The notes under the pieces are model-generated. The model was not told the origin of the DNA. It did no database searches and saw only the letters and a program-made list of their open reading frames with translations. This document shows, in pieces, positions 1-7,827 of a DNA stretch of 36,718 nt; the first letter of the stretch is position 1; every line of letters starts with the position of its first letter. The DNA is from Acidobacteriota bacterium. Its GTDB lineage: Bacteria; Acidobacteriota; Thermoanaerobaculia; Multivoradales; Multivoraceae. Where the stretch lies: contig JAPPFP010000018.1 of NCBI GenBank assembly GCA_028877275.1, positions 1 through 36,718 of the forward strand, written 5' to 3'. Both the position numbers and the translations under genes were made by a program.

Positions 1-126
1 TTCTGACCCGCCTCTGGGCGAAGCCGCGGAGCGGCGCAGCCCAGAGAGAGTGGTCGCCGGCTTCGCCGGCGGCGATTCTTCCGCCGCCTTCGGCGGCAGC
101 GGGTCAGAAGACCCGCGCACCCAGAG
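1..126. repeat. REP-like composite palindrome, copy 1 (left end cut by window)
   Basis: Seen: the left arm begins inside its first hairpin (TTCTGACCCG). The right arm is complete: CGCCGGC-loop-GCCGGCG, GCCGCC-TTC-GGCGGC, then CGGGTC-AGAA-GACCCG and the terminal GCGCACCCAGAG. The same arrangement recurs at ten other places in the window. The stop codon of the glycosyltransferase starts one base after the terminal CAGAG, so this copy lies immediately 3' of that gene. Confidence 0.85.
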
Positions 127-1176
127 CTACTCCGTCTTCACCAACCAACCGCCGACGTCCCGGCAACCCCCATCCGTCACCCGCACCCACAGGTCCGACC
201 GAGCCCCGCTGACCACATCCCCCGGCACCTCGAAGCCCGCCGCCTCGCCAGCCGCAACACGGCAGCCGGTAGCCGGAGCCCCCAACGGCAACGGCGTCAC
301 CTCCACCCACGTCTCCCCTTCCACCGGCGCGCCACCAAGCGGCACGACCTCCTCAAACCGCCGCGGCACCCGCTCCAGGCGGCGCAGCAGCGCCGCGAAC
401 CACGGTCCGTAGCGACGCCGCCGGAAACGCTCCGCCGACTCCTCGAACCACAACTGGGCCCGCGGTTCCCGCTTCGCGCTCTGGTCGTAGGCGTGGACGC
501 AGTGCGCCGCCGGCGCCAGCACCGCCCGGACGCCGGCGCTCCGCGCCCGCAGCAGCCACTCCGTCTCCTCGAAGTAGAGCCGGAACCCCTCGTCGAACCG
601 CCCCACGCGCCGCCAGCCGTCCCGGGTCACCGCCAGGCAGGCGCCGGTCAGCTCGTAGCAGGTCACGGGCGCCCCGGCCCCCCAGAAGGTGCGGGCGCGA
701 CGCCGCCAGCGGCGCCGGAACGAACGGCCCCAGGCCGGCGACCGCTCGGCCCACGCCGCGTCCAGCTCCGCCCGCCGCGTCCGGAGCGCCTGCGGCGGCA
801 GCATCAGCCGGCGGCCTTCGTCCCAGAACAGCCGCGGCCCCGCGATGTCCGCGCCGTCCAGCGCATCGAGCAGGGCGCGCAGGCAACCGGGGACGAGCGC
901 CACGTCGGCGTTCATCAGCAGCAGGACGTCTCCCGTCGCGTGCTCCACGCCGAGGTTGATGCCGGCGGCGTAGCCCAGGTTCCCGGCCGGGCGGAGCACC
1001 CGCGCGTCCAGGCCCTCCGGCGCCGCATCTCCGGCCGTAGGCGCCGAGGCGGCGCCGTTGTCGACGACGATCACCTCGAGCGGCACGGTCGAGGTCCGCG
1101 CGTCCTCGTGGAGCGCGGCGACGGCGGCCTCGAGGAGGCGCGGCGTCCGGTAGTGGACGATGACCGCGGAGATCAT
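127..1176 (-). CDS. Family 2 glycosyltransferase (rhamnosyltransferase-like)
   Basis: Predicted cytoplasmic or membrane-associated transferase that moves a sugar from a nucleotide-sugar donor onto a surface glycan. The 349-residue product starts MISAVIVHYRTP, the usual first strand of a GT-A fold. VIVVDNG follows. LLMNADV stands where the family has its DxD-like NxD motif. FDEGFRLYFEETEWLLR matches the FF(M)EDxDL acceptor/catalytic region of rhamnosyltransferase-type GT2 enzymes. I chose the ATG at 1176 because upstream in-frame residues (about 27 codons) are hairpin-rich intergenic sequence and the fold begins right at MISAVIV. It lies 58 bp downstream of the export permease on the same strand, so the two are probably co-transcribed in a polysaccharide locus that continues beyond position 1. 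The exact sugar cannot be read from sequence. The C-terminal ~90 residues are less conserved in appearance. The stop abuts a REP-like repeat. Confidence 0.85.
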   Translation of the reverse strand: MISAVIVHYRTPRLLEAAVAALHEDARTSTVPLEVIVVDNGAASAPTAGDAAPEGLDARVLRPAGNLGYAAGINLGVEHATGDVLLLMNADVALVPGCLRALLDALDGADIAGPRLFWDEGRRLMLPPQALRTRRAELDAAWAERSPAWGRSFRRRWRRRARTFWGAGAPVTCYELTGACLAVTRDGWRRVGRFDEGFRLYFEETEWLLRARSAGVRAVLAPAAHCVHAYDQSAKREPRAQLWFEESAERFRRRRYGPWFAALLRRLERVPRRFEEVVPLGGAPVEGETWVEVTPLPLGAPATGCRVAAGEAAGFEVPGDVVSGARSDLWVRVTDGGCRDVGGWLVKTE

Positions 1177-1189
1177 GAGTGTTCGGTGC

Positions 1190-1224
1190 GCCGGCCTTCT
1201 GGCCGGCTTGCCGCCGCAGGCGGC
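1190..1224. repeat. Two adjacent hairpins between permease and glycosyltransferase
   Basis: GCCGGCC-TTCT-GGCCGGC (1190-1207) is followed by GCCGCC-GCA-GGCGGC (1210-1224). These stems resemble hairpins 2 and 3 of the REP-like family, but the terminal CTCTGGGTGCG and the CGGGTC hairpin are missing. The 14-base string TCGGTGCGCCGGCC also occurs in the hairpin insert inside the S9 peptidase gene (near 24,115). It may be a second palindromic repeat family. There is no U tract, so it is not a typical intrinsic terminator. Confidence 0.5.
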
Positions 1225-1234
1225 GCGGGGGCCG

Positions 1235-2026
1235 TCAGATCTCGTCGGCGAGGCCATGCTTCAGCCGGGCGAACAGCGCGCCGCCGAAGACCACCGCGCC
1301 GATCGTGGTGGCAAGCAGCGGCGTCAGGCTCACGGGGACCGTACCGCCCAGGAACGCGGCGCGATAGAGGTAGACCAGGCCGGTCAGGGGGTTCCACTCC
1401 AGCCACTGCCGGTAGGGCTCTCTCGTGATGAAGAACAGCGAATAGATGATCGGCGTGACGTAGAACCAGGCGTTCAGGGCGAGCCCCACGGCCTGCGCCG
1501 TGTCGCGGAAGTAGACGTTCACCGCCGCCAGCCCCAGGCCGAGCCCGAAGGTCAGCGCCGCCTGCAGCGGCACCGCGACGAGCAGCAGCGGCAGGGTCGC
1601 AACGGACAGCTCGCCGATGAGCGCCAGGATGACGATGAACACCACGCCCCCCACCGCCGCGTGGAGCAGGGCTCCGAGCACCAGCGACGCCACCAGCAGC
1701 TCGCCCGGCAGCCGCATCTTCTTGACCAGGTCCGCGTTGTCCGTGATCGCCGAGGCCGAGCGACTCACTCCCTCGTGGATCGCCATCCACGGCAGCAGCC
1801 CGCAGAACAGGAAGACGCCGAAGTTCTGCGTCTGCTCCTGGTCGAACGGCAACCGCAGCACGAGCGAGAACACGAAGGTGAACAGCAGGAGCTGCCACAC
1901 CGGGTTCAGCAGCGACCAGGCCATCCCCAGGGCCGAGCCCGCGTAGCGCGCCCGCAGGTTGCGGACGACGAGTTCGCGCAGCAGGAACAGGTGCTGGCGG
2001 CGCCGGCGGGAACGTGGGTCCTGCAT
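1235..2026 (-). CDS. ABC-2 type polysaccharide export permease (Wzm/TagG-like)
   Basis: Inner-membrane subunit of an ABC exporter for O-antigen or teichoic-type glycans. It needs a separate ATPase (Wzt/TagH type), which is not in this window. The product is about 263 residues with an amphipathic N-terminus (RHLFLLRELVVRNLRARY-like). The family signature follows (RYAGSALGMAWSLLNPVWQL), then about six hydrophobic segments. NVYFRDTAQ and YVTPIIYS come before the final helices, and WNPLTGLVYLYR matches the family's conserved WNP...YR region. Start: the ATG at 2026 has AGGA about 9 nt upstream. An in-frame ATG at 2050 is possible but has a poorer ribosome binding site. The pairing with a downstream glycosyltransferase fits a surface-glycan export locus. 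Confidence 0.88.
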   Translation of the reverse strand: MQDPRSRRRRQHLFLLRELVVRNLRARYAGSALGMAWSLLNPVWQLLLFTFVFSLVLRLPFDQEQTQNFGVFLFCGLLPWMAIHEGVSRSASAITDNADLVKKMRLPGELLVASLVLGALLHAAVGGVVFIVILALIGELSVATLPLLLVAVPLQAALTFGLGLGLAAVNVYFRDTAQAVGLALNAWFYVTPIIYSLFFITREPYRQWLEWNPLTGLVYLYRAAFLGGTVPVSLTPLLATTIGAVVFGGALFARLKHGLADEI

Positions 2027-2192
2027 GCTCGACAATCCTGCGACCTCCATTGCACCGCCGTTTCGGCGGCCCCGGAAGCATACGACTGCCTCGGCTCTGA
2101 CCGTCAGGACCTGCGCGGCCGTCGTAGACTCCGCGCCACCACGAACAGAAGGCGGCCGCTTCCTGACCAGACGCGGCCGGAGAGGGGTCCGA

Positions 2193-3992
2193 ATGCGCAG
2201 AGTAAGTGATGTCTTGCCCAAGGCTGTCCTAGGCTTCGTCGCGGCCATCATGGCTCTCGCGGTTACTGCGGCGCAGCCCCAGCTCTTCGGGCAAGCGGCC
2301 GACCTCGAATGGTGCCGTGTCCACTCGCACGGCGGGCAGACGCCCAGCGGGTACGAGGCAAGCAGGTCCGAGGGCAGACTCTCTCTGCAACGCGCAGATC
2401 CGGACGAGATGTACGAGATCACGATTCTCTTCTTCTACACGGACCAGTTCGCGGACGACTTTCGGGATCTGGCCCACATGGAGGACGAGATCGAGAAGTC
2501 GGTCGGGCTTCTGAACCTGGCTCTGGACAACAGCCACGTCAACGCGAACTTCCGGATCGTGGGGATCGAGCAGCATCCGGCCATGCCCCAGCGACAGTTT
2601 CCCGCTGAGAATTGGATAGTCAACGATCAGCGCGCCAAAAACCGCCGGGACGAGCTCGAAGCTGACATGGTGTACGCACTCGTTGATGACCCAACCGGAG
2701 TCGCCGGGTCTGCATGTGAACCGGATTCGTTCACACGCTCAACGGGCGAGTGGTGTTTCGGGGGGTCGGTGAACAACTGGACTCCTTCAGTGCGAGAGTT
2801 CGACGGAGAGAACATCTGGCAGACCATCCTGCGACACGAAGTCGGCCACAACCTGGGAATCCAGCACAGCCCAGAGTTCGGCGGCAACCCAAGGGGCGGC
2901 TTTCACCCGGGCGCCGTCGGCTACACGGTGACGTCGAACGACCCTTGGTTCGGCACGGTCATGGGTGGCAACGAGCTGCCGAGGTTCTCGACCTCGGCGG
3001 AACGCTTCGACTTCCGAGAACACAGGAACCTCCTAGTGGGGAGACCAGGGATCCACGAAGCCTCGACGGCACTGCTCTACAGCATCGGTCCGGTCAGCAA
3101 CTACCGCCCGCGCAGACCGGAACCCGACCCGGACCCGGATCCCGACCCCGGTCCCGACTACACGGATTGCGAGCCGACATCGGCGCAGATCAGCTTCTCC
3201 CATGGCTACGAGGTCAGCGCGTGCGTCGAGTACGAAGAAAGCGGGGAGACGGTCGCGATGGACGCCGTCGACTACGGCCTGGAATCCGAGCAGTCAGGCC
3301 TCCTCTACTTCTTCGACCGCGACAACGCGGAGGTCCTGATCAAGGTACTGGATGCCTGCGCGGTGAACGGCCACCGGTGGGTGTTCGTCGCACCGGTCAC
3401 CGATCTGGCGCTCAACCTGGAAGTCCGTGAAATCGCGACCGGGAAGCGCTGGCAGTACCGGAACCCACGCGGCGGGCAGACGGCCAGGCCCCGGAGCGAC
3501 ACGGCGGCGTTCCCGTGCGATGCCACCGCCGCGAGTTGGGCCATGGGAGACGAGCAGCGGGGACAACGGCACTCCAGAGGCGCCCACTCGGGGGAAAGAA
3601 CACGCCTCGAACTGCCGGCGCACGCCGGCGACGAAACGGACTGCGTTCCCGGCAACCCGGCGCTGACACTACGCGGCGGCCACACCGTCAGCATGTGCTA
3701 CGAGACCTCCAAGGGCGAGGTGGGCGACGCGAAGAACTGGGAGCTGGACTCCAAGCAGTCTGGCCTCCTCTACTTCTTTGACCGCGACAACGTCGAGGTG
3801 CTGATCAAGGTACTCGACGGCTGCGGCGTGAACGGCCATCGCTGGGTGTTCGTGGCGCCCGTCACCGACCTGGCCTTCAACCTGGTCGTCGAAAGCCCGA
3901 ACGGCGAGCGCTGGACCCACACGAACCGTCTCGGGCAAACAGCGGATGCAGCGAGCAACACGTCGGCGTTCCACTGCGTCGCTTCGTCCTGA
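2193..3992 (+). CDS. Secreted metzincin-like zinc metalloprotease with two C-terminal Cys domains (protease 1)
   Basis: Predicted exported zinc protease of 599 residues. Residues 1-28 form a signal peptide (charged MRRVSDVLPK, hydrophobic core, AxA-type end). The catalytic part spans about 70-305. It contains HEVGHNLGIQH at 215-225, a full HExxHxxGxxH zinc motif, and a Met-turn candidate TVMGGNELPRFS with Met257. An acidic PDPDPDPDPGPD linker (about 311-322) leads to domain A (about 325-442) and domain B (about 483-595). Each domain has the core SGLLYFFDRDN, then KVLD(A/G)C, then WVFVAPVTDL, and ends in a Cys. The ATG at 2193 has GAGGGG 7 nt upstream. Protease 2 starts one base after this stop, so the pair is probably one transcription unit. 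Substrate unknown. The exact MEROPS family is not assigned. Confidence 0.85.
   Translation: MRRVSDVLPKAVLGFVAAIMALAVTAAQPQLFGQAADLEWCRVHSHGGQTPSGYEASRSEGRLSLQRADPDEMYEITILFFYTDQFADDFRDLAHMEDEIEKSVGLLNLALDNSHVNANFRIVGIEQHPAMPQRQFPAENWIVNDQRAKNRRDELEADMVYALVDDPTGVAGSACEPDSFTRSTGEWCFGGSVNNWTPSVREFDGENIWQTILRHEVGHNLGIQHSPEFGGNPRGGFHPGAVGYTVTSNDPWFGTVMGGNELPRFSTSAERFDFREHRNLLVGRPGIHEASTALLYSIGPVSNYRPRRPEPDPDPDPDPGPDYTDCEPTSAQISFSHGYEVSACVEYEESGETVAMDAVDYGLESEQSGLLYFFDRDNAEVLIKVLDACAVNGHRWVFVAPVTDLALNLEVREIATGKRWQYRNPRGGQTARPRSDTAAFPCDATAASWAMGDEQRGQRHSRGAHSGERTRLELPAHAGDETDCVPGNPALTLRGGHTVSMCYETSKGEVGDAKNWELDSKQSGLLYFFDRDNVEVLIKVLDGCGVNGHRWVFVAPVTDLAFNLVVESPNGERWTHTNRLGQTADAASNTSAFHCVASS
3194..3564 (+). 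repeat. Near-identical tract shared with 4977-5347 (protease domain A), copy 1
   Basis: This 371-bp tract matches 4977-5347 with a constant offset of 1783 bp. By eye I see only three mismatches (GAAGAAAGC versus GAAGAGAGC, GGGGAGACG versus GGGGAAACG, CTGGAATCC versus CTGGACTCC). Sequence on both sides of the tract, within the same two genes, is clearly more diverged. This pattern suggests recent gene conversion or a recombination-mediated exchange. Confidence 0.8.
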
Positions 3993-3993
3993 G

Positions 3994-5814
3994 ATGCGCA
4001 GAGTCACTCGTATCCTGCCCAAGGCTGCCCTGGGCTTCGCCGTCACCATCATGGCGCTCGCTGCAACCGCGGCCCAGCCCCCGATACCCGGACAGACAAC
4101 TGGCCTCGAATGGTGCGGTGTCGACTCGCACGACGGACCGGCATCCAGCGCGAACGAGGCCAGCAGGTCTGAGAGCCGACTCTCTCTGGAACGCGCGAAC
4201 CCGGACGAGCTGTACGAGATCACGATTCTGTTCTTCTACACACACCAGTTCGCAGACGAGTTTCGCGGTCGCGAACACATGGATGGCGAGATCAGGGGCT
4301 CTGTCGGGCTTCTGAACCTCGCCCTCGAGAACAGCCACGTCAACGCGAGATTCCGGATCGCAGGCATCGAGCGGCATCCCGCCATGTCCAATAGGCAGCA
4401 CCGCGCACTCTCCTGGATAGTCGAAGATGAGCGTGCCAAACGCCGCCGCGATGAACTGGCTGCCGACCTGGTGTACGCGCTGGTCGACGATCCGGCGGCG
4501 CCGGTCGGCATTGCCTGCGAGCCCGGGTCGTTCTCCTCCACGACAGGTGAGTTCTGCTTCTGGGGGTCCGTGAACACCTACGAGGACTTTCGACATCCGG
4601 CCTTCGGCAACGAAGTCTGGTGGCAGACCATCCTCAGGCATGAAGTGGGCCACAACCTGGGCATCCAGCACAGTCCGAGATTCGGTGGACGCCCCAACGG
4701 AGGCTTCTACCCAGGCGCTGTTGGGTACAGCAGCAACCTGCCTATAGGTGATCCCGGCTTCTATGGAACTGTGCTCGGCGGTAACGAGATTCCCAGGTTC
4801 TCTACGTCGTCCGAGCGGTTTGACTACAAGGAGCGACAGAACCTGATTGTCGGAAGACGAGGGGTCCACGAAGCATCAACCGCACTCCTCTACAGCATCG
4901 GCCCGGTCAGCAACTACCGGCCACGCACACCGGAGACCGGGTACACGGACTGCGAGCCAACATCGGTACAGATCCGCTTCTCCCATGGCTACGAGGTCAG
5001 CGCGTGCGTCGAGTACGAAGAGAGCGGGGAAACGGTCGCGATGGACGCCGTCGACTACGGCCTGGACTCCGAGCAGTCAGGCCTCCTCTACTTCTTCGAC
5101 CGCGACAACGCGGAGGTCCTGATCAAGGTACTGGATGCCTGCGCGGTGAACGGCCACCGGTGGGTGTTCGTCGCACCGGTCACCGATCTGGCGCTCAACC
5201 TGGAAGTCCGTGAAATCGCGACCGGGAAGCGCTGGCAGTACCGGAACCCACGCGGCGGGCAGACGGCCAGGCCCCGGAGCGACACGGCGGCGTTCCCGTG
5301 CGATGCCACCGCCGCGAGTTGGGCCATGGGAGACGAGCAGCGGGGACGCCGGCCCTCGGGAGGCGCAGACTGGGCCGCGGCAGGTGCCGCAGAGCAAGTC
5401 ACGGAGAGAGAAGTGGTACGCATCGGACTGCCGGCGCACTCCGACGGCGAAGCGGGCTGCGAACCCGATGCTCCGGCGCTGACGCTCCGGGGCGGCTACA
5501 CAATCAGCATGTGCTACGTGACCCCGAAGGGCGAGGTCGGCAACGCCGTGGATTGGGAACTCGACTCCGAGCAGTCAGCCCTCCTATACTTCTTCGACCG
5601 TGACAATGTGGAGGTACTGCTCAAAGTGCTGGATGGCTGCGGCGTCAACGGCCACCACTGGGTGTTCGTTGCCCCGGTTACCGATCTGGCGTTCAACCTG
5701 ATCGTCGAAAGCCCGGAAGCACAGCTCTGGACACACACGAACGAACTCGGCCGAACGGCCGACGCCGCGAGCGACGTGTCGGCCTTCCCCTGTAGCCGTC
5801 AAGGTGGCCTTTGA
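3994..5814 (+). CDS. Secreted metzincin-like metalloprotease paralogue with two C-terminal Cys domains (protease 2)
   Basis: A 606-residue tandem paralogue of protease 1, alignable from the signal peptide (MRRVTRILPKAALGF) to the C-terminus. The zinc motif HEVGHNLGIQH lies at 216-226. The Met-turn position reads TVLGGNEIPRFS, with Leu261 where protease 1 has Met. That is unusual for a metzincin and could alter activity. The PDPD linker of protease 1 is absent (TPETGYTD instead). Domain A (about 320-440) is almost identical to that of protease 1. Domain B (about 482-602) is diverged. The start is the ATG one base after the previous stop, with no obvious Shine-Dalgarno, so translational coupling is likely. 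Frame -1/+1 sequence after the stop looks like an old coding remnant. Export is inferred from the signal peptide. Substrate unknown. Confidence 0.84.
   Translation: MRRVTRILPKAALGFAVTIMALAATAAQPPIPGQTTGLEWCGVDSHDGPASSANEASRSESRLSLERANPDELYEITILFFYTHQFADEFRGREHMDGEIRGSVGLLNLALENSHVNARFRIAGIERHPAMSNRQHRALSWIVEDERAKRRRDELAADLVYALVDDPAAPVGIACEPGSFSSTTGEFCFWGSVNTYEDFRHPAFGNEVWWQTILRHEVGHNLGIQHSPRFGGRPNGGFYPGAVGYSSNLPIGDPGFYGTVLGGNEIPRFSTSSERFDYKERQNLIVGRRGVHEASTALLYSIGPVSNYRPRTPETGYTDCEPTSVQIRFSHGYEVSACVEYEESGETVAMDAVDYGLDSEQSGLLYFFDRDNAEVLIKVLDACAVNGHRWVFVAPVTDLALNLEVREIATGKRWQYRNPRGGQTARPRSDTAAFPCDATAASWAMGDEQRGRRPSGGADWAAAGAAEQVTEREVVRIGLPAHSDGEAGCEPDAPALTLRGGYTISMCYVTPKGEVGNAVDWELDSEQSALLYFFDRDNVEVLLKVLDGCGVNGHHWVFVAPVTDLAFNLIVESPEAQLWTHTNELGRTADAASDVSAFPCSRQGGL
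4977..5347 (+). repeat. Near-identical tract shared with 3194-3564 (protease domain A), copy 2
   Basis: Second copy of the 371-bp tract described at 3194-3564. The boundaries are sharp. To the left, the sequence before CTTCTCCCATGG differs. To the right, both copies diverge after GAGCAGCGGGGAC. Confidence 0.8.
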
Positions 5815-5920
5815 GGATGGCCCCTCCTTTGGCTACGTCGAGGGTACGAATGGCTATGTGAACCACGTCAATCTACTGGCCGACACTAAAGCCATTCCTT
5901 GTGTTCCCCCGGAAGACTAG
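5792..5920 (+). pseudogene. Possible coding remnant in another frame after protease 2
   Basis: Starting inside the end of protease 2, a different frame runs open for 42 codons and ends TKAIPCVPPED-stop at 5918-5920. It reads VKVAFEDGPSFGYVEG, then NGYVNHVNLLADTKAIPC, which has ordinary residue composition and ends in a Cys like the neighbouring domain ends. There is no start codon or ribosome binding site of its own. It could be the displaced C-terminus of an ancestral secreted protein, joined by a frameshift or deletion. Chance is not excluded for 42 codons. Confidence 0.3.
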
Positions 5921-5965
5921 CGAGGCTCTTCAAGCTTAGGGAGGCTCGCCCGGGTCGATGGAGGG

Positions 5966-7774
5966 TCACGGGGGCACCAGCGGCACCGTCACGGCGTCAA
6001 GGGCCAGAGACACGAGGCCGCTCGTCTCGTCGCGGACGCCAACGGCGACCGTGTAGTCACCCTCGGGCAGTTTGATGTCGACCTCGAAACGGTAGGTTCC
6101 GGAGTTCGCCGGCACGCCGCCCGCCCCGCCGACCCGGGCGATCGTCTGCCGCACAGTGGTCCGAAAGCCCTGGTCCTCCTCGACGGCGAGCATCCAGAGC
6201 CGCAGTCTGCCCTGCCGGCTGCCGGCCGGACCGGGCAGCAGGGTCGCGGATTGCTCCGGCACGACCACTCCGACGATCAGTCCGTAGCTCCCTTGCTGGA
6301 CGGTTTCCGACCCGGTGAAGTAGAGGCTGGCGCCGAGCGGATTCTCCTCACCACCCAGATAGGCCGCAGACATCAATTGCTCGGCCAGACGCTCCTCAAG
6401 TGTCTTCTCCCGGAAACTCCGTCGGTACCTGACGCTCCTGGCCTTGGCTTTGCCGGAGACAAGGCGGACCTCCACCTGTCGTACCTGCGTCGGGCGGCGG
6501 TCGGTGAGCAGGAACCCGAGCGAGTACGTGTTCGAGACGTCTTCGGCGAAGTCGTGCAGAAGATCGACCATGTCGTTCGAGTTCAGGAGTGCCTTGCCGC
6601 CGGTCTCATCCGCCAGCAGGAAGAGGCCATCCTGGGCGTTCGTGGCATAGAGCATGTCGTTCCTGGGAGACGGCTCGGGGCGGCCACCGAGAGCTGTCCG
6701 GCTGACGGGGAAGGAGATACCCAGGTTCGAGGAAGCCCGCAGCCCGGCGGCGTCCAACGTGAAGATCGTCACCCGGTTCGCGTTGGCGTGGGCCGAAACG
6801 AGGTTGAGTCGGCCCGCCACATTGGAGGTCCTCATCGCGCCCGAGGCTTCGTTGTGATTCCTGATGATCTCCGAGTTGATCGACGGGCAGACCTGGTCCA
6901 CCAGGTACGTGAAGGCGGACAGGCCAGGCTGCTGCGGCAGTCCGCTGCTCACATGGACAACCGCTTTCCTTCCGGCGACGCCGGCGAGAGTGGTCACGAG
7001 GTCCGCCAATCCGTCCGCTGCAACGTCCACGCGTGACCACTCGTCGTACGCGAAGGTTCTCCCGATGCCCATGAGTTCTCCCCAGTTGTCGACACAGGGC
7101 TCGCACATGGGAGTAAGGGCGCAATTCTCGTCGCTGCGGAGCATGTCCCGGACAGCCTTCCGCCGGCCCCACTGCGTTGGAACCGCGTCCTTCTGTCCCT
7201 TGGGACGGATGGCCGCCGCCTCGAGCAGAGCGTCCAGATCGCGGGTCGGCGGTACGAGGATCCTCACATGGTCCTCGAACGCCGCGAGCATGAAGCGCGC
7301 ATTCGTTCGCCGCAGCGGTTCCACCGCTTCCTCGAGTTGCCGCAGCAGGCGCTCGCGATGCGCCGGGTGCGTGTTCAGGTCGTCCAGGTAGAAGACGACC
7401 GTGAGGGGAGGCGGCCCCGCGCCGTCCCCACCGGAACGACCCGGATTCACGGCTCCGCGCGTCGCACGGTTTCCCGGAAGCTCGACGAAGTTCGAAACCT
7501 CGACCGTCCGGCCGTCCACCCTCAGTTCGAAGTCATCCCTCTTCAGCCCACGAACCGGTCGCCCCCTGCGATCCGCCACGAAGACGTCGATCTCGACGAC
7601 CTCCACATCGACGACGTCCCGAAAGGCCTCGCCGCGTTCCTCAGGCGAGGCGGCGGACGCATCTCCGGGACCTTCTGCAGCTTCTGCGGGGCGTTGGCTT
7701 TGGCCATCCGCCGGGAGCGCGCTGGCAGCCAGTGTCACCGCAAACGCCACCGTTGCCGCAGCACCTGGGTTCAT
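5966..7774 (-). CDS. Secreted VWFA-related acidobacterial-type protein (TIGR03436-like)
   Basis: Exported protein of 602 residues, probably periplasmic or surface, role unknown. Signal peptide MNPGAAATVAFAVTLAASAL with cleavage around ADGQ. VVEIDVFVADRRGRPVRGL then KRDDFELRVDGRTVEV is the typical N-terminal beta domain of this family. The VWA-like part starts TVVFYLDDLNTHPAHRE. DDLNT replaces the metal-binding DxSxS of canonical VWA domains, which is usual for this group. Further family-like segments are GRKAVVHVSSGLP, RVTIFTLDAAGL and NTYSLGFLL. Start: the ATG at 7774 precedes the signal peptide and has AGGA about 11 nt upstream. An in-frame ATG at 7828 exists but would overlap the divergent gene. 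It diverges from the NHL/PEGA/VWA operon with a 53-bp gap. Confidence 0.85.
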   Translation of the reverse strand: MNPGAAATVAFAVTLAASALPADGQSQRPAEAAEGPGDASAASPEERGEAFRDVVDVEVVEIDVFVADRRGRPVRGLKRDDFELRVDGRTVEVSNFVELPGNRATRGAVNPGRSGGDGAGPPPLTVVFYLDDLNTHPAHRERLLRQLEEAVEPLRRTNARFMLAAFEDHVRILVPPTRDLDALLEAAAIRPKGQKDAVPTQWGRRKAVRDMLRSDENCALTPMCEPCVDNWGELMGIGRTFAYDEWSRVDVAADGLADLVTTLAGVAGRKAVVHVSSGLPQQPGLSAFTYLVDQVCPSINSEIIRNHNEASGAMRTSNVAGRLNLVSAHANANRVTIFTLDAAGLRASSNLGISFPVSRTALGGRPEPSPRNDMLYATNAQDGLFLLADETGGKALLNSNDMVDLLHDFAEDVSNTYSLGFLLTDRRPTQVRQVEVRLVSGKAKARSVRYRRSFREKTLEERLAEQLMSAAYLGGEENPLGASLYFTGSETVQQGSYGLIVGVVVPEQSATLLPGPAGSRQGRLRLWMLAVEEDQGFRTTVRQTIARVGGAGGVPANSGTYRFEVDIKLPEGDYTVAVGVRDETSGLVSLALDAVTVPLVPP

Positions 7775-7827
7775 GATCGGCGCTATCCTATGCGGCCCAA
7801 ACCCGAGATTCGCGAGAGCTGCCCCCA

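Noticed and set aside
1..412. Plus-strand coding through the first repeat and opposite the glycosyltransferase
   Set aside because: The translation is low-complexity Pro/Ser/Arg sequence opposite a well-supported glycosyltransferase; it is a high-GC shadow.
1959..2192. N-terminal extension of protease 1 upstream of 2193
   Set aside because: The residues are Arg-rich and unlike a protein start. The signal peptide and Shine-Dalgarno mark ATG 2193, and the paralogue begins at the same residue.
3114..3160. PDPDPDPDP segment as a mobile or slippage repeat of interest
   Set aside because: It is a short acidic Pro linker between the protease and domain A, common in secreted proteins.
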